Below are positions 1 to 5,058 of a DNA stretch of 8,495 bases, one piece after another (the first letter of the stretch is position 1; each line of letters opens with the position of its first letter). Both the position numbers and the translations under genes were made by a program. Source of the stretch: JAVBOJ01 sp031550755. GTDB lineage: Bacteria; Bacillota; Clostridia; Oscillospirales; UBA929. The notes below the pieces were generated by a model. It searched no databases, was not told the DNA's origin, and saw only the letters and a list, made by a program, of their open reading frames with translations. Where the stretch lies: NCBI GenBank assembly GCA_031550755.1, contig JAVBOJ010000021.1, forward strand, positions 1 to 8,495, given 5' to 3'.

Positions 1-141
1 TTCATCCCGCTGGGGCCCAACCCCGACCTGCCCATGACCGGCGGCGCGCCCATCGCTCTCTTCTTCCTCCTCTTCGGAGCAGGCTTCCTCGGTTTCGGAC
101 TCCTCCTCTCCCGCAAAAAAGACAAAGAGGAACACAAATAA
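1..141 (+). CDS. C-terminal end of LPxTG cell-wall-anchored surface protein (partial)
   Basis: This is the last 46 codons of a protein whose start lies before the window. Reading from base 1, the fragment has a classic sortase sorting signal. LPMTG occupies fragment residues 10-14 (bases 28-42), followed by a glycine, a hydrophobic stretch of about 20 residues rich in Phe, Leu and Gly, and a short charged tail SRKKDKEEHK before the TAA at 139-141. In Gram-positive bacteria sortase A-type enzymes cut between T and G of such a motif and link the protein to peptidoglycan. What the protein displays (adhesin, pilin, enzyme) cannot be told from this end. A hairpin follows it, and the next gene has its own promoter, so it is probably a separate transcription unit. 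Whether it relates to the pectin genes downstream is unknown. Confidence 0.85.
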   Translation, partial: FIPLGPNPDLPMTGGAPIALFFLLFGAGFLGFGLLLSRKKDKEEHK

Positions 142-160
142 GTCAAAAGCATAGCGACAC

Positions 161-188
161 GCGGGGGCGTCCATTTGGACGCCCCCGT
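161..188 (+). terminator. GC-rich hairpin after the LPxTG gene, possible terminator
   Basis: Bases 163-172 and 177-186 form a perfect 10-bp stem, extendable to 12 bp with 162/187 and a G-T pair at 161/188, closed by a 4-base ATTT loop. It starts about 20 bases after the stop codon of the surface-protein gene. There is no proper T tract after the stem; the sequence continues ACACTGTTTAAA. Termination may therefore be weak, or the hairpin may mainly protect the 3' end of the transcript. Confidence 0.6.
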
Positions 189-249
189 ACACACTGTTTA
201 AAAAACACTGATTATTAAGGAAAATAGGTCTTCCATTATTGACATAACG

Positions 250-258
250 TGATATAAT
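250..258 (+). promoter_or_regulatory. Extended -10 promoter of the GH28 gene
   Basis: TGATATAAT at 250-258 matches the extended -10 consensus (TGn plus TATAAT) exactly, so transcription would start near 265, about 30 bases before the GH28 start codon. A perfect TTGACA sits at 239-244, but only 8 bases separate it from the -10, far from the usual 17, so it cannot act as the -35 of this promoter. The hexamer at the proper distance is poor, which suits an extended -10 promoter. A short palindrome, TGTTT-AAA-AAACA (195-207), lies upstream and could be a protein site, but there is no support beyond its symmetry. Confidence 0.65.
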
Positions 259-294
259 AGATGTCAGATTATGTGAAGAAAAGGAGAACTTCCC

Positions 295-1803
295 ATGGCG
301 GCATCGGCTTTTCCCCTCCTGTCGCCGCCGGCGGCACGAACGCACACCGGCTTTGCGCTGGTCTGGCACAAGGTTCCGCAGGCCGCCCGATATCAGATTT
401 TTCTGAACGGCGCGCCGCAGGGGCTGGTTTGCTGCACCGATTACACCGCCGAAGGCCTTGCGCCGGACGGCGAATATACCTGCTTCGTGCGCGCGCTGAC
501 GTCCGACGGCGCGGCGCTGGCCGAGAGCTGTCGCGTTGCCGTCCGCACCAAGCCGAGCCCGCGGCTGTTCGACGTTACAGCCTACGGCGCGGTGGCCGAC
601 GGGCGCACCGTCAACACAAGGGCCATCCAGGCCGCCATTGACGCCTGTACGCCGGGCGGCGTCGTCTATATCCCGGCGGACACCTTTTTGACCGGCGCAC
701 TCTTTCTCAAGAGCGATATGACGCTGTACATCGAGGCTTTGGGCCGTTTGCAGGGCACCGCCGACACCGCCGACTATCCCCTGATGGAGTATCTCTGGGA
801 AGGCCGGCGGCACCTCTGCTACGCCAGTCTGATCAACACCAGGGACACCGGCGCGCGTCTGCGCGACATCACGATCGCGGGGGAGGGCACCATCGACGGG
901 GCCGGGATGGCGCTGTTTCAGTCTGAAATGAAGGAAGCCCGCGGCAAGCGCGGGCGGGTTCTCTGTCTGCGCGAGGTGGACGGGCTCTATTTAAAGGATT
1001 TCACCGTGCGCAATTCGCCGTCGTGGTGTGTGCATCCGATTTTGTGCGACGGCGTCAGCATGAACAATATTAAGGTATATACCCGCCGAGATGAATACGG
1101 GCGGGTGTACAAGGACGTCTTCAACGGCGACGGCATCGACCCCGAGTCCTGCCGCCATGTCTATATATTCCATTCCCTGATCGCCAGTCAGGACGACTGC
1201 ATCGCCATAAAGTCGGGCCGCGACGAGGAAGGGCGCGCACGCGGCGTCGCGTCGGAGCATATCCGCATCACCAATTGCCGGTTTCAAAGCGGCTTCGGCG
1301 TCGCCATGGGCAGCGAAATGGCCGGCGGCATCCGCCATGTGCTGGTGCAGGACTGCGTGTTTGAAAACGCCCACAGCATCGGATCGGTCAAAGCGCCGTG
1401 CCCGCGCGGCGGTGTCATTGAGGACATTGTCTACGAGGACTGCCGCCTCACCAATTACAGCCCCGATCACAGCGACACCAAGTGGTTCCGGGGCGCGCTC
1501 TATATCGACCAGTTCTACGGCATGGACGAATATGACCCCGACAGGCGCTCGCCCGTGGACGAGGGCACCCCGACCATACGGGACATTGTGTTTCGCAACA
1601 TCACGGTCGATACGACCCGCGGCAACGCCATCTTTTTGGCGGGGCTGGCGGAAAATCCGCTGAAAAATATCACGCTGGAAAATGTCGTCGCCCTCGGCAA
1701 AACCGGCCTCAAGGCGTACAACATCGACGGTCTGACCCTGAAAAACGTAACGGTCGCCGCCCGGGAAGGCGACGACCGCACATTGCGCAACGTGACGTGT
1801 TAA
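295..1803 (+). CDS. GH28 family glycoside hydrolase (polygalacturonase-like) with N-terminal FN3-like domain
   Basis: This 502-residue protein is probably an intracellular enzyme that removes galacturonic acid or related residues from pectin oligosaccharides. Residues about 18-86 resemble a fibronectin type III domain. Residues about 90-500 form the GH28 right-handed beta-helix, entered by the typical FDVTAYGAVADG segment. Family motifs are visible: NGDGID at 277-282 and QDD at 299-301 carry the three catalytic aspartates (D279, D300, D301), followed by MGSEMAGG at 338-345. Two signature positions differ from true polygalacturonases. The GHG histidine is Phe (G333-F334-G335), and RIK reads SVK (364-366). 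The acids suggest an active hydrolase, while the changes suggest a substrate other than plain polygalacturonan. There is no signal peptide. AAGGAG at 281-286 lies 8 bases before the ATG. The gene has its own promoter and ends tail-to-tail with the AraC-type regulator. The fold assignment is secure; the substrate is inferred. Confidence 0.9.
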   Translation: MAASAFPLLSPPAARTHTGFALVWHKVPQAARYQIFLNGAPQGLVCCTDYTAEGLAPDGEYTCFVRALTSDGAALAESCRVAVRTKPSPRLFDVTAYGAVADGRTVNTRAIQAAIDACTPGGVVYIPADTFLTGALFLKSDMTLYIEALGRLQGTADTADYPLMEYLWEGRRHLCYASLINTRDTGARLRDITIAGEGTIDGAGMALFQSEMKEARGKRGRVLCLREVDGLYLKDFTVRNSPSWCVHPILCDGVSMNNIKVYTRRDEYGRVYKDVFNGDGIDPESCRHVYIFHSLIASQDDCIAIKSGRDEEGRARGVASEHIRITNCRFQSGFGVAMGSEMAGGIRHVLVQDCVFENAHSIGSVKAPCPRGGVIEDIVYEDCRLTNYSPDHSDTKWFRGALYIDQFYGMDEYDPDRRSPVDEGTPTIRDIVFRNITVDTTRGNAIFLAGLAENPLKNITLENVVALGKTGLKAYNIDGLTLKNVTVAAREGDDRTLRNVTC

Positions 1804-2762
1804 CGGTTGTTCGGCTCGTCCAGCACATGACCGGGGCGCTCCTCGGGCGCCAGCCAGCCCTTGTACGTCAGGACGGACTTCTGGCGCGGCTTGGCGGCCG
1901 CGTTGCGGTATTCGCGCGGACTGATGCCCATGATGTGGTGAAAATTGCGGTTGAAGCTGGAAATTGAGCTGATGCCCACCGTCTCGGCAATGGACAGGAT
2001 GGTCAAATCGGTGGTGTCCAGCAGGACGCGCGCCTGACTGATGCGGGTGGCGTTGATAAAATTGAGCGGCGAGACGCCGATGGTGGCCAAAAACAACCGC
2101 CGAAAATGCGTTTCGCTCAAATGGCAGAGATCGGCCAGCGTTTTTGTAGGCGTCTGGAGCATATAATTGTTTTGGATGAATTCCAGCGCGGGCTTTAGGA
2201 CAAACGATTTGCGTTGCTGGTCGTGCTGCGGCGTTTTTTGTTCGTTTTGCAGCCGTATCAGCTCATGATGCAGTACCAGCGCCAGCCCTCTCATCTCCTG
2301 ATCCCAGCCGCTCTTTTTGTCGCGGCATTCCTGAATCAGTGTGCCGACCAAAAAATGGATCCTCGGGTGCCCTGTGCGGCTGAACAAATAATTGTGCGGC
2401 ATCCAGTCGCTCTCACCCGCGTCGCATCCGCCGACCGGCAAAAGGTCGGCCAACAGACCCGGCAGGTCGATAAACAGATAGGTCCACAGGCTTTTGGTGC
2501 CCTTGTCGGAGCAGGTGGTATGCGGCAGATGGCGGGGGATAATGGCCACGTCGCCGGCGCGAAACGGCACCGTTTCATCCTCAAATACCAGCAGTCCGCC
2601 ATCGGTATGGCAGACGCCGATTTCCATACAGTTGTGGAAATGCAGCCGGTCGCTCATCTCGTCGGAGATGCGCCACTGATCGCCGTCCAGCAAAACGGCG
2701 GGCAGCTCCGGCGGCAGATCGTACACCCGATATTCGACCACGACCTTTTTTGATCTCGGCAA
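1800..2762 (-). CDS. AraC-family transcriptional regulator with cupin sensor domain
   Basis: This 320-residue DNA-binding regulator probably senses a pectin-derived sugar and controls the divergent transport operon. Residues about 38-85 form a cupin-like sensor: a histidine pair in LHFHNCMEIG, then FRAGDVAIIPRHLPHTT, typical of AraC N-terminal domains. The C-terminal part holds two helix-turn-helix motifs, at about 206-226 (TLADLCHLSETHFRRLF) and 255-275 (SIAETVGISSISSFNRNF), ending in the family signature GISPREYR at 279-286. The start is TTG at 2760-2762, since a GGGAGGGG ribosome site (2769-2776 on this strand) sits 8 bases upstream and the next in-frame Met (residue 36) would cut into the cupin domain. 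A short tail after residue 290 is not part of the family core. The stop codon overlaps that of the GH28 gene. Family call is firm; ligand and targets are inferred from neighbours. Confidence 0.93.
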   Translation of the reverse strand: MPRSKKVVVEYRVYDLPPELPAVLLDGDQWRISDEMSDRLHFHNCMEIGVCHTDGGLLVFEDETVPFRAGDVAIIPRHLPHTTCSDKGTKSLWTYLFIDLPGLLADLLPVGGCDAGESDWMPHNYLFSRTGHPRIHFLVGTLIQECRDKKSGWDQEMRGLALVLHHELIRLQNEQKTPQHDQQRKSFVLKPALEFIQNNYMLQTPTKTLADLCHLSETHFRRLFLATIGVSPLNFINATRISQARVLLDTTDLTILSIAETVGISSISSFNRNFHHIMGISPREYRNAAAKPRQKSVLTYKGWLAPEERPGHVLDEPNNR

Positions 2763-2768
2763 AACGAT

Positions 2769-2776
2769 CCCCTCCC
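2769..2776 (-). promoter_or_regulatory. Ribosome binding site deciding the TTG start of the AraC regulator
   Basis: On the minus strand this reads GGGAGGGG, with its GGAGG core (2775-2771) ending 8 bases before TTG at 2762-2760. No ATG is available in frame nearby. An ATG at 2778 on the same strand is in another frame and lies inside the ribosome site region. This fixes the TTG as the start. Confidence 0.75.
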
Positions 2777-2787
2777 AACCATTTTAA
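2776..2787 (-). repeat. 12-bp inverted repeat copy A, candidate operator in the regulator's 5' leader
   Basis: Read on the minus strand this is TTAAAATGGTTG, identical to the plus-strand copy at 2897-2908. It begins a few bases after the predicted transcription start of the AraC-type gene and directly abuts its ribosome site. A protein bound here would block transcription, which fits autorepression. The function is inferred from position. Confidence 0.5.
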
Positions 2788-2795
2788 CTAGGTAT

Positions 2796-2824
2796 ATTCT
2801 ATCATTCGGCGGTAGGGAAGTCAA
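2796..2824 (-). promoter_or_regulatory. Sigma-A-type promoter of the AraC regulator
   Basis: On the minus strand, TTGACT (2824-2819) and TAGAAT (2801-2796) are separated by exactly 17 bases (2818-2802). Each differs from consensus at one position. Transcription would start near 2789, giving a leader of about 27 bases before the TTG start codon. Confidence 0.75.
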
Positions 2825-2896
2825 TTGTTTTCCGGGGGATGGGCAGGATTTATCAGCTGCGTTACGAAACAGGACTTCATAAAAATTAATAAAAAT

Positions 2897-2908
2897 TTAA
2901 AATGGTTG
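2897..2908 (+). repeat. 12-bp inverted repeat copy B, candidate activator site for the transport operon
   Basis: TTAAAATGGTTG is the exact reverse complement of 2776-2787. It covers the place where the -35 hexamer of the promoter with TATAAT at 2922-2927 should lie (2899-2904 for a 17-base spacer). No recognisable -35 is present there. AraC-type activators commonly bind overlapping a poor -35, so the position suits an activator site. Direct binding is inferred. Confidence 0.5.
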
Positions 2909-2921
2909 AAAATGAGAGGTT

Positions 2922-2927
2922 TATAAT
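2922..2927 (+). promoter_or_regulatory. Candidate -10 element for the transport operon (upstream)
   Basis: Perfect TATAAT without a TG extension and without a good -35; the 12-bp repeat occupies the -35 position. Transcription would start near 2934, about 148 bases before the chosen permease start. Confidence 0.45.
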
Positions 2928-2961
2928 CGTTTCCTGCGTAGAATAGAGTGGCGTTTTTCAA

Positions 2962-2967
2962 TATAAT
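2962..2967 (+). promoter_or_regulatory. Candidate -10 element for the transport operon (downstream)
   Basis: A second perfect TATAAT 40 bases downstream of the first. The hexamer 17 bases upstream is TAGAAT, unlike a -35, and there is no TGn extension. It could be an alternative start point or a chance match in AT-rich DNA; the sequence does not decide between this and the upstream box. Confidence 0.35.
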
Positions 2968-3068
2968 ATCGTTGCGGAGATAGTGGAGATTTGTGCAATT
3001 TGTTTAGAATGTTGCCCTTCTTCCGCAGATTTTTCCACCAACCGCCCAAAAGGAAAACCATTAGTGAC

Positions 3069-3074
3069 AGGAGG
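3069..3074 (+). promoter_or_regulatory. Ribosome binding site deciding the GTG start of permease 1
   Basis: Perfect AGGAGG, with 7 bases between it and GTG at 3082-3084, which is in frame with the permease. An ATG at 3080 overlaps that GTG (ATGTG) but is in another frame and would make only a 21-residue peptide ending at a TGA at 3143-3145. Confidence 0.75.
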
Positions 3075-3081
3075 ACGCGAT

Positions 3082-4041
3082 GTGGCCAGACTATCCAGAA
3101 CCGCCCCCGACACACTGGCTCTCCGCAAGAGGCGAGGTTTTTTGAGTTACATCCGGAAAGACTGGCAGCTCTACATGTTGCTGATTCTTCCCATTGCGTT
3201 CGTCATCATCTTCAAGTACGCGGCCTATCCCGGTCTGCGCATGGCGTTCATGGACTACAAGCCGGCCAAGGGATATGACGGAAGCGCGTGGGTCGGTCTT
3301 CAGACCTTTGAGAAGATTTTTAAGGACAAGGATTTCCACCGCGCCCTCACCAACTCGCTGGCCTTCAACTTCCTGGATCTGCTCGTGGGCTTCCCCACGC
3401 CGGTGATTTTGGCCATCATGCTCAACGAACTGCGGTTCCGCCGCTTCAAAAAAGTCACCCAGACGGTTCTCTACCTGCCGCACTTTTTGTCTTGGGTCAT
3501 CATCGCCAGCGTCGCGTTGACCCTGTTCAAACCGGAGACAGGACTCATAAATATTTTGCTCAAAAACGCGGGGCTGATCGAAAAAGGCATCCCATTCCTC
3601 AACGAAAAATGGCACTGGGCGGTGACATATCTGCTGCTCGGTGTTTGGCAAAACATGGGTTGGGGTACCATTATCTACCTTGCCGCCATCGCCGGTATCG
3701 ACTCCCAGCTCTATGAGGCGGCCACCATTGACGGCGCCGGGCGCCTGCGCCGCATCTGGCATGTCACCCTGCCCGGCATCCGCGGCACCATGGTCACCCT
3801 GCTGATTATGAACCTCGGCCGTGTCATGGGCTCCAACTTCGAGCGCCTCAACGCCTTCTTCAACGTGTTTGTCAAGGACTTCCAATACCAGCTCGCCATT
3901 TATATTTACGAAAAAGGCCTTGCCGGCAGCAACTTCAGCCGCGCCACCGCCGTGGGCCTGTTCCAGGCCCGTGTGGGTCTGCTGCTGGTCATCGCCGCCG
4001 ATCGCTTCGCCAAAAAGCTTGGCGAAGACGGCCTGATTTAA
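3082..4041 (+). CDS. Carbohydrate ABC transporter permease, LplB/YteP type (CUT1)
   Basis: This 319-residue integral membrane subunit forms one half of the channel of an oligosaccharide importer. Hydrophobic segments lie at about 33-52, 91-114, 128-149, 179-205, 232-250 and 289-310, consistent with six membrane helices. The cytoplasmic EAA loop that contacts the ATPase is clear: EAATIDGAGRLRRIWHVTLP from residue 212. The C-terminus VGLFQARVGLLL...FAKKLGEDGLI is typical of the LplB family, whose best known members are B. subtilis LplB and the rhamnogalacturonan transporter subunit YteP. I place the start at GTG 3082 behind a perfect AGGAGG. A longer reading from GTG 2983 would add 33 Cys-rich residues with a poorly spaced ribosome site. 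It lies 15 bases before permease 2 in one operon. No ATPase gene follows, so a shared ATPase is likely. Confidence 0.92.
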   Translation: MARLSRTAPDTLALRKRRGFLSYIRKDWQLYMLLILPIAFVIIFKYAAYPGLRMAFMDYKPAKGYDGSAWVGLQTFEKIFKDKDFHRALTNSLAFNFLDLLVGFPTPVILAIMLNELRFRRFKKVTQTVLYLPHFLSWVIIASVALTLFKPETGLINILLKNAGLIEKGIPFLNEKWHWAVTYLLLGVWQNMGWGTIIYLAAIAGIDSQLYEAATIDGAGRLRRIWHVTLPGIRGTMVTLLIMNLGRVMGSNFERLNAFFNVFVKDFQYQLAIYIYEKGLAGSNFSRATAVGLFQARVGLLLVIAADRFAKKLGEDGLI

Positions 4042-4056
4042 GGGGGGTGGACAGTT

Positions 4057-4962
4057 ATGAGCCGTAAAGAAGCCGCCCTTCCGAGAGAGCGCCTGTTCTC
4101 CGGCGTCAACCGCGCGCGGGTCAGCGACTTTGTCATCGCGTTTGTCATTCTGATCCTCTCGCTCACCTGTATTTTGCCGTTTTTGCACGTTGCCGCCAAG
4201 AGTATTTCCTCCAACACCGCCGTGCTGGCCAAGGAAGTCTATCTCTTGCCGAAATCAATCACCTTTGAGGCCTACGCCTCCATTTTGCGCGACGGACAGA
4301 TGGTGCACGCCCTGCTGTATACCATTCTTGTCACCGTGCTGTTTACCGTCATCGGCATGATTATCACCACCTGCGCGGCCTATCCGCTGTCCATCCGCTC
4401 GCTCAAGGGCCGCAGCTTCTTCTCTCTGATGGTCATGTTCACCATGTACTTCAGCGCCGGCCTGATCCCCGAATATTTGCTGATGAAAGACCTGGGCCTT
4501 TACAATACCATGTGGGTGCTGGTTTTGCCGCTTTGCTTCTCGCCGTACAACATGCTGATTATGAAGAGCTTTTTGCAGTCCACCATCCCGGAGAGCTTGT
4601 ACGAGGCCGCCGACCTGGACGGCGCGAACCGGTTCCAGATCTTGGGGCGCATCGTCTTGCCGCTGTCCAAGCCCATCATCGCGACCCTGTCCCTGTTTTA
4701 TGCCGTCGGCCGCTGGAACGCCTATGCCGACGCCCAGTACTTTATCACCACCAAAGCCTTGAAACCCATGCAGTATCTGCTGTATCAGATGGTCATCTCC
4801 GGGCAGGTCTCCATCATCGACGACCCGTCGGTGCCGGTAAGCACCCCGGAGGTCATGCAGGCCGCGTCCATCATGTTCGCCACCCTGCCCATCCTGATGG
4901 TCTACCCCTTTGTGCAGCGCTTCTTCGTCAAGGGCGTCATGATCGGCGCCGTCAAAGGGTAA
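4057..4962 (+). CDS. Carbohydrate ABC transporter permease, LplC/YtcP type (CUT1)
   Basis: This 301-residue second permease subunit would pair with the preceding permease to form the membrane channel of the importer. Hydrophobic segments are at about 25-46, 86-110, 121-142, 152-170, 204-217 and 269-290. The EAA loop reads EAADLDGANRFQILGRIVLP from residue 183. The C-terminus YPFVQRFFVKGVMIGAVKG is a hallmark of the LplC/YtcP branch. The gene starts at ATG 4057 with a G-rich ribosome site (AAGGGGGG, 4040-4047) about 9 bases upstream, and it follows permease 1 after 15 bases. The next gene, the binding protein, is 96 bases downstream beyond two hairpins. The family's best studied example linked to pectin is YtcP of B. 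subtilis. The substrate here is inferred from the downstream hydrolases. Confidence 0.92.
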   Translation: MSRKEAALPRERLFSGVNRARVSDFVIAFVILILSLTCILPFLHVAAKSISSNTAVLAKEVYLLPKSITFEAYASILRDGQMVHALLYTILVTVLFTVIGMIITTCAAYPLSIRSLKGRSFFSLMVMFTMYFSAGLIPEYLLMKDLGLYNTMWVLVLPLCFSPYNMLIMKSFLQSTIPESLYEAADLDGANRFQILGRIVLPLSKPIIATLSLFYAVGRWNAYADAQYFITTKALKPMQYLLYQMVISGQVSIIDDPSVPVSTPEVMQAASIMFATLPILMVYPFVQRFFVKGVMIGAVKG

Positions 4963-4979
4963 GCCGCCTTACTTTTTGA

Positions 4980-5007
4980 ATATATGCGCGGGCAACCGCG
5001 CGTATAT
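4980..5007 (+). promoter_or_regulatory. RNA hairpin 1 (GCAA tetraloop) between permease and binding-protein genes
   Basis: Bases 4980-4991 pair with 4996-5007 in a 12-bp stem with one G-U pair (4985/5002), closed by a G-C pair around the loop GCAA, a member of the very stable GNRA class. No T tract follows, so it does not look like an intrinsic terminator. It more likely sets mRNA stability at the boundary. Confidence 0.65.
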
Positions 5008-5014
5008 AATACAA

Positions 5015-5037
5015 ATATACATGCTTGCCATGTATAT
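5015..5037 (+). promoter_or_regulatory. RNA hairpin 2 just upstream of the binding-protein ribosome site
   Basis: Bases 5015-5023 pair perfectly with 5029-5037 (9 bp) around a 5-base CTTGC loop. It begins only 7 bases after hairpin 1 and ends 10 bases before the AGGAGG at 5048-5053. The ribosome site itself stays unpaired. A stem in this position could shield the 5' end of a processed binding-protein mRNA. Confidence 0.6.
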
Positions 5038-5058
5038 GAACATCAATAGGAGGATAGT

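Larger units (their letters stand above)
2763..3081. other. Divergent AT-rich regulatory region between regulator and transport operon
   Basis: This 319-bp region separates two divergent genes and holds no convincing protein-coding gene. It contains the regulator's ribosome site and sigma-A promoter, a perfect 12-bp inverted repeat (2776-2787 and 2897-2908), an A/T-run stretch (about 2878-2902), two TATAAT boxes facing the permease genes (2922-2927 and 2962-2967), and an mRNA leader of roughly 110-150 bases before permease 1. An open reading frame runs in phase through 2983-3081 ahead of permease 1. Its GTG at 2983 has only a poorly spaced ribosome site, and its peptide is unlike permease N-termini, so I treat it as untranslated leader. 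Confidence 0.75.

Noticed and set aside
239..244. Perfect TTGACA as -35 of the GH28 promoter
   Set aside because: Only 8 bases separate it from the TATAAT box; the TGn extension explains the promoter better.
261..641. Frame starting at ATG 261 overlapping the GH28 start
   Set aside because: Arg/Ala/Gly-rich out-of-frame translation, no ribosome site, overlaps a clear GH28 gene with a good one.
2902..2946. Small frame starting at ATG 2902 (14 residues) as a leader peptide
   Set aside because: No ribosome binding site upstream, and it would lie across the predicted promoter rather than downstream of it.
2983..3081. N-terminal extension of permease 1 from GTG 2983
   Set aside because: Ribosome site is too close and weak, the extra 33 residues are Cys-rich and unlike the family, and a perfect AGGAGG precedes GTG 3082.
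3091..4188. A 365-codon minus-strand frame opposite permease 1 and the start of permease 2
   Set aside because: Hydrophilic low-complexity translation (many Gln, Asp, His, Gly), no recognisable domain, and the opposite strand encodes clear permeases with EAA loops.
5005..5010. TATAAT before the binding-protein gene as an internal promoter
   Set aside because: No -35 at a proper distance and no TGn; the bases are part of the hairpin 1 stem.
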